From Streptomyces scabiei 87.22 (GTDB lineage: Bacteria; Actinomycetota; Actinomycetes; Streptomycetales; Streptomycetaceae): a stretch of 64,000 nt of DNA. The stretch covers positions 4,278,001 to 4,342,000 of the forward strand of contig NC_013929.1 of NCBI RefSeq assembly GCF_000091305.1, given 5' to 3'. The position numbers and the translations under genes are program-made. Below, one piece after another: positions 26,062-34,733 of the stretch (position 1 is its first letter; each line of letters begins with the position of its first letter). The notes under the pieces were generated by a model. The model saw only the letters and a list, made by a program, of their open reading frames with translations, searched no databases and was not told the origin of the DNA.

Positions 26062-28020
26062 CTACTTCTCGTACAACCCCTCGATCTCGTCCGCGAAGGA
26101 GCGCTCCACGACCTCCCGGCGCAGCTTCATCGACGGGGTGAGGTGGCCCTCCTCCTCCGTGAAGCCGCCGGGGACGATCGTGAACCTGCGGATGGACTCG
26201 GGGCGCGAGACGAGGCGGTTGGCCTCGTCCACCGCGCGCTGCAGGACGGCGCGCAGGTCCGGGTCGGTGGCGAGGCGGTCGAGGGGGAGGTCCTGCTTGG
26301 CGTTCATCAGGGCCCAGTGGGTGATGCCCTCGGGGTCCAGCGTGAGCAGGGCGGTGACGTAGGGGCGGCGGTCGCCGATGACCATGGCGTGGGCGATCAG
26401 GGGGTGGGAGCGGAGCCAGTTCTCCAGCGGGGCCGGCGCCACGTTCTTGCCGCTGTCGGTGACGAGGATCTCCTTCTTGCGGCCGGTGATCGTGAGGTAC
26501 CCCTCGTCGTCGAGCCGCCCGATGTCCCCGGTGGCGAACCAGCCGTCGGGGCCGGCGGGGACGACTCCGCCGGCCTGGGGGTCCCAGTAGCCGCGGAAGA
26601 TCTGGCCGCCGTGCAGGAGGATCTCGCCGTCGGCGGCTATCCGCACGCGCGTGCCGGGGAGGGGACGGCCGACCGTGCCCAGGCGGGGCAGGTTGGGCGG
26701 GGTGACCGTCACGGCCGCCGTCGTCTCCGTCATGCCGTAGCCCTCGAAGACGTCGATGCCCGCGCCGGCGTAGAAGGCGGCCAGGCGGCGCCCGAGGGGG
26801 CTGCCTCCGCAGATGACGTAACGGACCCTGCCGCCCAGCGCCTTGCGGATGCGGCGGTAGACCAGGGGGTCGTAGAAGGTGCGGGCCGTTCTGAGGAAGG
26901 CGGAGGGGCCGGGGCCGGTGCCGTGCTGCTCGGCCTCCAGGGCCTCGCCGTAACGGCGGGCCACGGCGGCGGCCCTGTCGTACGAGGAGGCGCGGCCCAT
27001 GCGTTCGGCGGAGGCGCGGGCCGTGTTGAAGACCTTCTCCAGGACGTAGGGGATGACCAGGAGGAAGGTCGGGCGGAAGGACTTGAGGTCGGCGAGGAGG
27101 TCCTCGGTGCGGAAGCTCGGCGAGTGGCCGAGGCGCACCCGCGCCCGCATACAGCCGATCGCCACCATGCGGCCGAACACATGGGCGAGGGGGAGGAAGA
27201 GGAGGGTGGACGCCTCCTCGTCCGTCTTCGCGCGGAAGATCGGGTAGAGGAGGTCGATCGCGTTGTCGACCTCGGCGCAGAAGTTGCCGTGGGTGAGGGC
27301 GCAGCCCTTGGGGCGGCCGGTCGTGCCCGAGGTGTAGATGAGGGTCGCGAGGGTGTCGGGGCCCAGCACCCCGCGCCGTACGGCGACTTCCTGGTCGGAC
27401 ACGTCCCGGCCCAGCTCGGCCAGCCGGCCCAGGTGGCCCTTGTCGAAGACCCACATGTGGCGCAGGTCGGGGATGCGGTCCAGTTCGGGGCCGAGGGCGG
27501 CGGCCTGGCCCGCCGTCTCCACGGCCAGCGCGACCGCGCCCGAGTCCTGGAGGATCCAGCGGGTCTGGAAGACGGAGGAGGTCGGGTAGACGGGGACCGT
27601 CACCAGACCCGCCGCCCAGGCCGCGAAGTCCAGCAGCGTCCACTCGTACGTCGTCCGCGCCATGATCGCGATGCGGTCGCCCGGCATCAGGCCCTCGGCG
27701 ATCAGGCCCTTCGCGAGCGCCAGCACCTCGGCGGCGAACTCGGCCGCCGTCACGTCCCGCCACTCGCCGTCGCCCGCGTCGGCGTCCCGCTCCCGGTCCG
27801 GGCTCCCGTCGGCGTTTCCGTCCGCCGGCCCGCCGCCGCGCTTGCGGCTGAGGACGACCGAGTCGGGTGCGTGGGTCGCGTTGTCGAACGGGATGTCCGC
27901 GAGGGAGCCGTAGGCCGCCGACTCGGCGAGCGCGGGTACGTACGCCTCCCGCACGGTGCCGTCCAGCCGCTTCAACTCGGGCTCCACCGGCGCGGGTTCG
28001 GTGTGTTCGAGGCTGGACAC
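26062..28020 (-). CDS. Long-chain acyl-CoA synthetase (AMP-binding)
   Basis: This FadD-type enzyme activates fatty acids with ATP and CoA. The 652-residue protein has the P-loop TLIYTSGTTGRPKGCALTHG, the A5 motif YGMTETTA, the ATP-ribose Asp in DGWFATGDIG, and ITGRKKEILVTDSGKNVAP before the catalytic C-terminal region. An acidic insert (about residues 75-95) is specific to this copy. The GTG at 28020 has AGGAGCC before it. It is divergent from the MaoC gene, with shared operator-like palindromes between them. Confidence 0.92.
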   Translation of the reverse strand: MSSLEHTEPAPVEPELKRLDGTVREAYVPALAESAAYGSLADIPFDNATHAPDSVVLSRKRGGGPADGNADGSPDRERDADAGDGEWRDVTAAEFAAEVLALAKGLIAEGLMPGDRIAIMARTTYEWTLLDFAAWAAGLVTVPVYPTSSVFQTRWILQDSGAVALAVETAGQAAALGPELDRIPDLRHMWVFDKGHLGRLAELGRDVSDQEVAVRRGVLGPDTLATLIYTSGTTGRPKGCALTHGNFCAEVDNAIDLLYPIFRAKTDEEASTLLFLPLAHVFGRMVAIGCMRARVRLGHSPSFRTEDLLADLKSFRPTFLLVIPYVLEKVFNTARASAERMGRASSYDRAAAVARRYGEALEAEQHGTGPGPSAFLRTARTFYDPLVYRRIRKALGGRVRYVICGGSPLGRRLAAFYAGAGIDVFEGYGMTETTAAVTVTPPNLPRLGTVGRPLPGTRVRIAADGEILLHGGQIFRGYWDPQAGGVVPAGPDGWFATGDIGRLDDEGYLTITGRKKEILVTDSGKNVAPAPLENWLRSHPLIAHAMVIGDRRPYVTALLTLDPEGITHWALMNAKQDLPLDRLATDPDLRAVLQRAVDEANRLVSRPESIRRFTIVPGGFTEEEGHLTPSMKLRREVVERSFADEIEGLYEK

Positions 28021-28177
28021 GGGCGGCTCCTGGGCGTTCGTTGTGCCCGGATCGTACGGGGTTGGTGTGTGAGGTGCGTGTGAGTGTAGCGATGGTCCGG
28101 AGGCGGAACGGGGCCGGGGATGTGCAGTGTCGCAGACCGCCGGTGCGCGGTACATGCGCAGGTCAAGGGGGTGCCAA

Positions 28178-28256
28178 GTTACCTGAGGGTCGTTCATGTC
28201 CACCGGGCCCGGAGAGACCCACTCAGCCCTTACCTCGGGTAACCTGACTCGTGAGT
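28178..28256. promoter_or_regulatory. Cluster of operator-like palindromes between acyl-CoA synthetase and MaoC genes
   Basis: Three related elements are seen. GTTACCTGAGG (28178-28188) is nearly the reverse complement of CCTCGGGTAAC (28233-28243). The palindrome TTACC-TCG-GGTAA lies at 28230-28242. ACTC-GT-GAGT lies at 28247-28256, within the longer near-palindrome TGACTCGTGAGTAA. They lie in the divergent promoter gap and look like binding sites for a dimeric repressor; the nearby TetR protein is one candidate. Confidence 0.45.
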
Positions 28257-28314
28257 AAGAAGCGGGTCCGGCGCGGGGAGTGGAAGCCCGGCGCGAGGAA
28301 GGGGAGACCGTCCG

Positions 28315-29331
28315 ATGCAGCCGACGCACGTCCTCGCCGCCCCACCGGCCCTCGGCCCTGCGCTGGCCAGGGGCGCCCTCCGCTCGCCGCGCAAGAGCCG
28401 GGGGCTCGCGGGCGCGGACTCCCCGGACGTGCCCGCCGGCGGATTCCCGCGGCTCGTCCTGCCCGGCGTCCGGATCGACCTCGCCCGGCTCGCCGCGTAC
28501 GAGCGCGTCTGCGGGTTCCCCACCGGGGAGGACGCCCTCCCGCTGACGTATCCGCACGTCCTCGGCTTTCCGCTGGCCATGCGCATCATGTCCGGCCGCT
28601 CCTTCCCTCTCCCCCTCCTCGGACTCGTGCACACGTCGATCGAGATCACCCGCCGCCGACGGCTGCCCGCCCACGGGGAGTACGAGATCACCGTGTACGT
28701 CGACGGGCTGACACCCCACCGCCGGGGCACCGAGGCGACGGTGGTGACCGAGGTGCGCGACGGCAGCGAGGAGGAGGGCGGCTTCGGGGTGGGGGTGGGA
28801 GTCTCCTGGGAGTCCCGGAGCACCTATCTCGCCCGGCACGGACGCAGGGACGGGAAGGCGCCCGGGAACGTGAGCGGGCCGGCCGGAGAGGGTGGGGCCG
28901 GGCGGGTGCCGGGCGACCCGGACCGGGCGGAGGCCGTTCGTGGGGGTGGGCCGGAGGGGGAGCCGGTGCTGCCCGGGGTGGTCGAGTGGCGGTGGGGCGG
29001 GGATGTGGGGCGGCGGTACGGGGCGGTGTCCGGGGACCGCAATCCGATCCACCTGCATCCGCTCGGTGCCCGCCTGTTCGGGTTCCCCCGGGCCATCGCG
29101 CACGGCATGTGGACCGTGGCCCGCTGCCTCGCCGAGCACGGCACACCCCCGGCGACCCGGGTCCGCGCGGAGTTCCGGGCCCCGGTGTCCCTGCCGGGCA
29201 CGGTGACGTACGCGGCCGACGGACAGACCTGGGGCGGCTTCGAGCTGCGCGGCGACGCCGCGGCGCCGGGCGGACAGGGGGTCCGGCCGCGGGTCCATGT
29301 GAGCGGCCGTGTGTACCCGCTCGTTGTCTGA
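28315..29331 (+). CDS. MaoC-like dehydratase / hot-dog fold protein
   Basis: This is a two-hot-dog protein of 338 residues. The C-terminal half has the hydratase signature YGAVSGDRNPIHLHPLGARL followed by FPRAIAHGMW, in which the Asp/His pair is the catalytic site of enoyl-CoA hydratases. The N-terminal half matches the non-catalytic first hot-dog (YPHVLGFPLAMRIMS). The linker between is Gly-rich. Such proteins hydrate or dehydrate acyl-CoA or acyl-ACP. Its divergent partner is an acyl-CoA synthetase, so a fatty-acid role is likely. Confidence 0.85.
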   Translation: MQPTHVLAAPPALGPALARGALRSPRKSRGLAGADSPDVPAGGFPRLVLPGVRIDLARLAAYERVCGFPTGEDALPLTYPHVLGFPLAMRIMSGRSFPLPLLGLVHTSIEITRRRRLPAHGEYEITVYVDGLTPHRRGTEATVVTEVRDGSEEEGGFGVGVGVSWESRSTYLARHGRRDGKAPGNVSGPAGEGGAGRVPGDPDRAEAVRGGGPEGEPVLPGVVEWRWGGDVGRRYGAVSGDRNPIHLHPLGARLFGFPRAIAHGMWTVARCLAEHGTPPATRVRAEFRAPVSLPGTVTYAADGQTWGGFELRGDAAAPGGQGVRPRVHVSGRVYPLVV

Positions 29332-29398
29332 GCACACGTGAACATCGCTCGAACTCTTCTTGACGCGGAGGCGACGCGGATCGGCGCTCTCGTTCGTC

Positions 29399-29423
29399 AA
29401 CTGCCCCGCAAACCGGGGCAGTT
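29399..29423 (+). repeat. Perfect hairpin AACTGCCCC/GGGGCAGTT
   Basis: A 9-bp perfect stem with a 7-base loop lies 67 bases after the MaoC gene stop and about 170 bases before the next gene. It may terminate the MaoC transcript; no T-tract follows, so an operator is also possible. Confidence 0.5.
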
Positions 29424-29590
29424 ACGGCGCCCGGCCCGGCGGACGCACCGCTTCCGCATCAGCCGGGCCCGCATTCCGCGGGAAATCGCTCATCCGACGC
29501 TCAGGATTTCTTCTTAATCTCTCCGCACCGCGCGAACATGCCGAACCGGGGCGCGCGCCGGACGATTCACGCCAGGAAGGGCCCTGAGCC

Positions 29591-30889
29591 ATGCCTCCCA
29601 GACGCATCGCCGTTCTCGCCGACTCCGACACCCGCTGGAAGTGGGGCGCGTCCGTGGCTCGGCAGCTCGCGCCCGGGCACGCGCTCGACGCGTACTTCCT
29701 GAGCGGCCGGTCGACCCCGACCGAGCGGCAGCTCGCCGAGATCGGGATCGTGCCGGACACCCGGCGGGAGGTGTCCGCCGCCGAGCTGGTCGGCGACGAG
29801 GAGCTGGCCGCCGCCGACGTCGTCGTGATGGCGCTGCTGGGCGGCACGGTCCTCACGCTGACGCACAGCCTGGGGCTCGCGTGGGACGGGCGGGAGCGGC
29901 GGCCCGTCACCGTCACCGGGTACGTCGGTGTCGTCTACGAGAAGATGGTCGACGGCCTGCTGACCCGCGCCGGCAGCGATCTCGTCCTCGCCAACTCGGC
30001 CTACGACGCGGCCCGCTTCCGGAAGGCGTTCACGAGTGTGGGCGTCGACCCGGACACGGTCGTGGAGTGCGCGCTGCCGTTCCTGGGGGGCGACCCGTAC
30101 CTGCCGTCGGCCGCCGTCGAGCGGCCGTTCACGCTGACCTTCGCCGTGCAGCCGTCCGTGCCGAAGGGCAGGGCGGCGCGGCTGGCGCTCCTCGAACGGG
30201 CGGCCGCGCACGCCCGTCTGCATCCCGGCCGGGAGGTGCTGATCAAGCTGCGCAGCATGCCGGGGGAGGCGACCACGCACGTCGAGGCCGACCCGTACCA
30301 GCTCCTCGTCGAGGAGCTGGCCGACACCGTGCCGCCCAACCTGCGGCTCGTCTACGGCAACATGGGCGAGGTCCTGGACCGTACGGATCTACTGGTGACG
30401 GTCAGCTCCACGGCCGCGCTGGAGTCGATGCACCGGGGCATCCCCACCGCGATCCTCACCGACTTCGGTGTCCGGGAGGCGCACGGCAACCACTACTTCC
30501 TCCACTCCGGCTGCCTGGCCTCCTGGGACGACATCGACGCGGGGGCGCTGCCGCAGCCCGACCCGGCCTGGTCGGGGGCGCAGGGCATCGGCAAGTCCGA
30601 GCCGTACGCCGCCGCGCGCGCCCGCATCGACGCGCTGCGCGCCGGTGCCGTTCTGCCGCCGCTGCGGCCCTACTACACGCCCCAGCGCGCGGGGCTCTAC
30701 CTGGGCGACCTCCTCGTCCGGCACGGCCTGGACGAGCAGGGGCGGCCCCTGCCGGGGACGTTCGCCGCGGGTGACGCGGGGCGGGTCAAGGCCGTGGTCC
30801 GGCGGGTGGCCCGCAGCGGGGCGAAGTCGCTGTACCGGGTGGGGCGGCAGCGGGTGGCACCCACGCTGCGGAAGTGGGGGGCGGCGTAG
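29591..30889 (+). CDS. Putative glycosyltransferase (DUF6716 family)
   Basis: The 432-residue protein starts PPRRIAVLADSDTRWKWG and has a two-domain arrangement like GT-B enzymes. The N-terminal domain includes VTVTGYVGVVYEKMVDGLL. The C-terminal domain includes LLVTVSSTAALESMHRGIPTAILTDFGV, a nucleotide-sugar-binding-like segment similar to capsule-polysaccharide or fucosyl transferases. I recall this as DUF6716, which has no proven activity. No sugar genes are nearby, so the substrate is unknown. Confidence 0.65.
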   Translation: MPPRRIAVLADSDTRWKWGASVARQLAPGHALDAYFLSGRSTPTERQLAEIGIVPDTRREVSAAELVGDEELAAADVVVMALLGGTVLTLTHSLGLAWDGRERRPVTVTGYVGVVYEKMVDGLLTRAGSDLVLANSAYDAARFRKAFTSVGVDPDTVVECALPFLGGDPYLPSAAVERPFTLTFAVQPSVPKGRAARLALLERAAAHARLHPGREVLIKLRSMPGEATTHVEADPYQLLVEELADTVPPNLRLVYGNMGEVLDRTDLLVTVSSTAALESMHRGIPTAILTDFGVREAHGNHYFLHSGCLASWDDIDAGALPQPDPAWSGAQGIGKSEPYAAARARIDALRAGAVLPPLRPYYTPQRAGLYLGDLLVRHGLDEQGRPLPGTFAAGDAGRVKAVVRRVARSGAKSLYRVGRQRVAPTLRKWGAA

Positions 30890-30915
30890 GAGGTCGCTGT
30901 TCGAGGGCCGGAAAG

Positions 30916-30974
30916 CACGGGGCGCAGCCCCTGCTTTTCAGGGGCGCGGGGAACTTCGCGAGAAGCCCCACCGG
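30916..30974 (-). repeat. Dispersed repeat with hairpin, copy B (reverse)
   Basis: In reverse orientation it matches copy C over about 45 bases (GGTGGGGCTTCTCGCG, then AGTTCCCCGCGCCCCTGA with one difference). The CCCCTG-CTTTT-CAGGGG hairpin at 30928-30944 lies between the converging glycosyltransferase and TetR genes, so a terminator function is likely. Confidence 0.75.
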
Positions 30975-30995
30975 ACCCGCGGCCGACGAAGGTCG

Positions 30996-31655
30996 CTACT
31001 CCCCCGGCTCCCCCTCGGGCGGCGGAGCCCAGGGGCGGCCTTCCATGAGGTCGCCCAGGCCCGCCCACGCGAAGTTCATCAGGGTCGCGGCGGCCTGCCG
31101 GGCGGTGATGCCGGGGGTCGCGTTGGCCCAGGCCGCCAGGGCTTCGGCGGCGCCCACGAGGCCCTCGGCGAGGCCCGCCACCTCCCGCTCGGGCAGCGAG
31201 GGATCACGCCGGGCCTCCCGGGCCGCGACCAGGATCAGCCCGGTCACGAACGCCACCATGTCCTCCCGCATCGCCGCCACTTCGGCGGCGAACGGCTCCC
31301 CGTGCGTACGCGCCTGCAGATGCAGCACGGCCCAGGCGTCCGGGTTGCGGGCGGTGTGCGTGAAGAACGCGCGCAGCCCTTCCCACAGTTGACGGTCGGC
31401 GGGCAGCTCGGGATCGACGCCGGCGCGTACGGCGGTGGTGAGCGCCGTGACCTCGCGGCGGATGCAGGCGGTGAAGAGGTCTTCCTTGGAGTTCAGGTAC
31501 AGATACACCAACGGCTTGGACACGCCCGCCAGTTCGGCGATCTCGTCCATCGACGCGGCCCGGTAGCCGCGCTGCCCGAAAGTCCGCACCGCCGCGTCCA
31601 GCATCTGCTGTTCGCGTACCGCGCGGGGCATCCGTTTGCTCTTCACAGCACCCAT
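30996..31655 (-). CDS. TetR family transcriptional regulator
   Basis: The 219-residue protein has an N-terminal TetR helix-turn-helix (MLDAAVRTFGQRGYRAAS, then MDEIAELAGVSKPLVYLYLNSKEDLF). The C-terminal ligand domain has FAWAGLGDLMEG near the end. TetR proteins of this shape often answer to acyl-CoAs or drugs. Its nearest plausible targets are the fatty-acid genes at 26062-29331, which have palindromes between them, but no proof is present. Confidence 0.9.
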   Translation of the reverse strand: MGAVKSKRMPRAVREQQMLDAAVRTFGQRGYRAASMDEIAELAGVSKPLVYLYLNSKEDLFTACIRREVTALTTAVRAGVDPELPADRQLWEGLRAFFTHTARNPDAWAVLHLQARTHGEPFAAEVAAMREDMVAFVTGLILVAAREARRDPSLPEREVAGLAEGLVGAAEALAAWANATPGITARQAAATLMNFAWAGLGDLMEGRPWAPPPEGEPGE

Positions 31656-31692
31656 GCGGGCAAGCGTACGGTTCCGGCGGCGGGGAGGGACT

Positions 31693-32088
31693 CTACGAAG
31701 CCTGGCCCGACGTGGGCTCTGCGGTCTTGGCGGGCTCGGCCGCTTCGGTGCCGTCCACGCCGTCGCCCGCCGTCGCCTTCTCGGCCGCCACCGGCGTCCG
31801 CGCCTCGTCGTCGGCCTCGTCCTCCTGGTTGCGGTTGGCCGCCAGGTTGGACTTGACGCGGTCGATGGAGCGGTCGAGGCGCGGGGCGATCCGCTCGGAG
31901 GCCCGGTCGCGCTCCTTGCGCAGGGCGACGAAGCTGATCGGCGCGGAGACGAGCAGGGCGAGGATGATCATCCACATGCCGTTGGAGGAGCCGAGGCCGC
32001 GCGGCGCGACGCCGGAATAGACGAGGCCCCAGACGACCACGAAGCAGCCCGCGAAGATACCGAGGCGCATCAGTGTGTAGCGGAGCAT
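31693..32088 (-). CDS. DUF4229 small membrane protein
   Basis: The 131-residue protein has two membrane spans (LGIFAGCFVVVWGLVYSG and MWMIILALLVSAPISFVAL) followed by RKERDRASERIAPRLDRS, the typical DUF4229 sequence. A disordered acidic Ala/Thr-rich tail follows. DUF4229 proteins are usual in actinobacteria close to the mqn genes; function is not known. Confidence 0.8.
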   Translation of the reverse strand: MLRYTLMRLGIFAGCFVVVWGLVYSGVAPRGLGSSNGMWMIILALLVSAPISFVALRKERDRASERIAPRLDRSIDRVKSNLAANRNQEDEADDEARTPVAAEKATAGDGVDGTEAAEPAKTAEPTSGQAS

Positions 32089-32201
32089 CTCAATCCACTC
32101 TTCCGTTTCCGTTCCGGACGCCGCCGAGGGGCGCGTCTGCCGAAGGGCGCCTTCCAGTGAAGCACGGTCGGCGTGCGATCTTGCACGGGGGTTGCCGGGC
32201 C

Positions 32202-32726
32202 TCAGGTCAGGGGCAGGAGCATCGTGATGTCGTCACGGTGGTCCCCGGGGGCGACGCGGATGGCGCCGGGGACCCGGCCGACCTCCTTGTAGCCGCAGGA
32301 GGCGTAGAAGTGCTCCAGGCCGTGGCCGCCCCGGCAGCCGAGGCGGATGGCGTCTATCCCGTCGAAGCCGCGGGCCGCGGACTCGGCCGCCGTCATGAGG
32401 GCGCGGCCGTGGCCCCTGCCCTGGTGGGCGGGGTGGACCATCACCGTGTAGAGCCAGACCCAGTGGGTCATCAGGCGGTGGGTGTTGAAGGCGAAGAACG
32501 CGGTGGCGGCGGGGGTGCCGTGCTCGTCGAGGCCGACGAGGAGGCGGTGTCTGCCGTCCGCCATGGCGGTGAGGTGCTTGAGGAGTTCCGGGCGGATGTC
32601 CTGCGGGGTGACCGGGGGGACGAAGCCCACGGCTCCGCCGGCGTTGGAGACGTCCGACCAGAGGGTGAGGATGTGCTCGTGGAGGGTGGGGGTGAGGGGT
32701 GGGTCCAGGTGGAACGTAAGGGGCAT
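32202..32726 (-). CDS. GNAT family N-acetyltransferase
   Basis: This 174-residue acetyltransferase has the acetyl-CoA loop VHPAHQGRGHGRALMTAAES and the terminal GLEHFYASCGYKEVGRVPGA. The ATG at 32726 (MPLTFHLDPPL) is preceded by GGTCACCTC without a clear ribosome site; the frame upstream only continues into the dispersed repeat. The substrate is unknown. Confidence 0.85.
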   Translation of the reverse strand: MPLTFHLDPPLTPTLHEHILTLWSDVSNAGGAVGFVPPVTPQDIRPELLKHLTAMADGRHRLLVGLDEHGTPAATAFFAFNTHRLMTHWVWLYTVMVHPAHQGRGHGRALMTAAESAARGFDGIDAIRLGCRGGHGLEHFYASCGYKEVGRVPGAIRVAPGDHRDDITMLLPLT

Positions 32727-32771
32727 GAGGTGACCGTAGTCATTACGTGCGGCTGGCCTCAAGAGGGATTT

Positions 32772-32915
32772 CGCCCCCGCCGCCCCTACCCGTCCCATCC
32801 TTGAGGGGCTGCGCCCCTCGCCCCCACACGTCCGCCCGGTGGGGCTTCTCGCGCAGTTCCCCGCGCCCCTGAAAAGCAGGGGCTGCGCCCCGTGCTTTTC
32901 AGGCTCGCCTGCGGC
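32772..32915 (+). repeat. Dispersed repeat with hairpin, copy C
   Basis: It shares a 24-base stretch (32772-32795) with copy A. It has an AGGGGCTGCGCCCCT palindrome, the core CGCGCAGTTCCCCGCGCC (from 32850), and a perfect 11-bp stem CCTGAAAAGCA/TGCTTTTCAGG (32868-32878 and 32893-32903). It lies directly behind mqnE and probably terminates that transcript; its right end touches the mqnE stop. Confidence 0.8.
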
Positions 32916-32918
32916 CTC

Positions 32919-34082
32919 TCAGACCCGCATCGGCTGCGGGGACTCCCTGCGGGCCGGGTCCGGGCCGTCGTACTCGCGGATGATCTCGTACCTCGTGTTG
33001 CGTTCCACCGGGCGGAAGCCCGCGTCGCGGATGAGGTCCAGCAGGTCCTCGCGGGTCAGCTTGTTCGGCGTGCCGTAGTTGTCCGCGTCGTGGGTGATCT
33101 TGTACTCGACGACCGAGCCGTCCATGTCGTCGGCACCGTGCTGCAGCGCCAGCTGGGCCGTCTGGACGCCGTGCATGACCCAGAAGACCTTGACGTGCGG
33201 GACGTTGTCGAACAGCAGCCGTGACACCGCGAAGGTCTTCAGCGCCTCCGCGCCGGTCGCCATCTGCGTGCGGGCCTGGAGGCGGTTGCGGACCTTGCCG
33301 TCCTGCATGTCGACGAAGTCGTGCTGGTAGCGCAGGGGGATGAAGACCTGGAAACCGCCGGTCTCGTCCTGCAGTTCACGCAGGCGCAGCACGTGGTCCA
33401 CCCGGTGGCGCGGCTCCTCGATGTGGCCGTAGAGCATGGTGCAGGGGGTCTTGAGCCCCTTCTCGTGCGCCAGGCGGTGGATCCGCGACCAGTCCTCCCA
33501 GTGGGTGCGGTGGTCGACGATGTGCTGCCGGACCTCCCAGTCGAAGATCTCCGCGCCGCCGCCCGTCAGCGACTCCAGGCCCGCGTCGATCAGCTCGTCG
33601 AGGATCTCCGAGGCGGTGAGGCCGCTGATCGTCTCGAAGTGGTGGATCTCGGTGGCCGTGAAGGCCTTCAGCGAGACGTTCGGGAGGGCGGCCTTCAGCT
33701 CCTTGAGGGAGCGCGGGTAGTAGCGCCACGGCAGGTTCGGGTGCAGCCCGTTGACGATGTGCAGCTCGGTGAGGTTCTCGCCCTCCATCGCCTTGGCGAG
33801 CTTCACCGCCTCCTCGATGCGCATCGTGTACGCGTCCTTCTCCCCCGGCTTGCGCTGGAAGGAGCAGTACGCGCACGAGGCCGTGCACACGTTGGTCATG
33901 TTCAGGTGGCGGTTGACGTTGAAGTGGACGACGTCACCGTTCTTCCGCGTCCGCACCTCGTGCGCCAGACCGCCCAGCCAGGCCAGGTCGTCCGACTCGT
34001 ACAGCGCGATGCCGTCCTCGCGGGTCAGCCGCTCGCCGGAGCGGACCTTCTCCTCCAGCTCACGCTTGAGCCCGACGTCCAT
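32919..34082 (-). CDS. mqnE: Aminofutalosine synthase (radical SAM)
   Basis: MqnE joins the enolpyruvyl benzoate product of MqnA to S-adenosylmethionine to make aminofutalosine. The 387-residue protein has the radical-SAM motif C66-x3-C70-x2-C73 in NVCTASCAYCSF, preceded by NVNRHLNMTN, and ELHIVNGLHPNLPWRYY as the family signature. The ATG at 34082 is preferred since AAAGGTG lies before it; an upstream in-frame start at 34097 is less likely. It is next to the Lrp regulator and the UbiX-like gene. Confidence 0.94.
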   Translation of the reverse strand: MDVGLKRELEEKVRSGERLTREDGIALYESDDLAWLGGLAHEVRTRKNGDVVHFNVNRHLNMTNVCTASCAYCSFQRKPGEKDAYTMRIEEAVKLAKAMEGENLTELHIVNGLHPNLPWRYYPRSLKELKAALPNVSLKAFTATEIHHFETISGLTASEILDELIDAGLESLTGGGAEIFDWEVRQHIVDHRTHWEDWSRIHRLAHEKGLKTPCTMLYGHIEEPRHRVDHVLRLRELQDETGGFQVFIPLRYQHDFVDMQDGKVRNRLQARTQMATGAEALKTFAVSRLLFDNVPHVKVFWVMHGVQTAQLALQHGADDMDGSVVEYKITHDADNYGTPNKLTREDLLDLIRDAGFRPVERNTRYEIIREYDGPDPARRESPQPMRV

Positions 34083-34144
34083 GCCCACACCTTTCACCGA
34101 CCGACCGTTGGACCGACTTGCCGCTCAACCCTACGTGCACCGCC

Positions 34145-34603
34145 CTACTGCTCCTCCTCCGGCAGCTCACCGACCCGGTTCTCCCACTTCGTGGAGAGCA
34201 CGATCGTCGTACGGGTCCGGGAGACGCCCTTCGTGCCGGAGAGCCGGCGGATGGTCTTCTCCAGGCCGTCCACGTCGGGGGCGCGCACCTTGAGCATGAA
34301 GGAGTCGTCGCCCGCGATGAACCAGCAGTCCTCGATCTCGGCCAGGTCCCGCAGGCGTGTCGCCACGTCCTCGTGGTCGGCGGCGTCGGAGAGGGAGATG
34401 CCGATGAGCGCGGTCACGCCTAGGCCGAGGGAGGCCGCGTCGACGGTGGCGCGATAGCCGGTGATGACCCCGGCCGCCTCCAGCCGGTTGATGCGGTCGG
34501 TGACACTGGGTCCCGACAGACCGACGAGGCGTCCCAGCTCCGCGTAGGAGGCCCGGCCGTTCTCCCTCAGGGCCTGGATGAGCTGCCTGTCCACCGCGTC
34601 CAT
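34145..34603 (-). CDS. Lrp/AsnC family transcriptional regulator
   Basis: The 152-residue protein has an N-terminal winged helix (DAVDRQLIQALRENGRAS, then LGRLVGLSGPSVTDRINRLE). The C-terminal RAM domain has ALIGISLSDAADHEDV and DDSFMLKVRAPDVDGL, which binds small ligands such as amino acids. It sits between mqnE and the UbiX-like gene on the same strand and may control them or itself. Two sets of direct repeats lie just upstream of its start (34622-34688). Confidence 0.92.
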   Translation of the reverse strand: MDAVDRQLIQALRENGRASYAELGRLVGLSGPSVTDRINRLEAAGVITGYRATVDAASLGLGVTALIGISLSDAADHEDVATRLRDLAEIEDCWFIAGDDSFMLKVRAPDVDGLEKTIRRLSGTKGVSRTRTTIVLSTKWENRVGELPEEEQ

Positions 34604-34621
34604 GCGATCGGTTGCCTTCCG

Positions 34622-34688
34622 CTGAAGAGTTGCGTCTGAAGAGTTGCGTGGTGAGTGATGCGTGCAGTGGTGTGCGAGTGATGCGTGC
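34622..34688. repeat. Direct repeats upstream of the Lrp-type gene
   Basis: The 14-base unit CTGAAGAGTTGCGT is repeated perfectly in tandem (34622-34635 and 34636-34649). GAGTGATGCGTGC then occurs twice (34653-34665 and 34676-34688), 23 bases apart. They lie directly before the start of the Lrp-type gene, in its promoter. Lrp proteins often bind several phased sites and control themselves, so these are operator candidates. Confidence 0.6.
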
Positions 34689-34733
34689 GGCCGTACGGGT
34701 CGTGCGTCGCGGGGGGATGAGCGTGCGGGGCGC

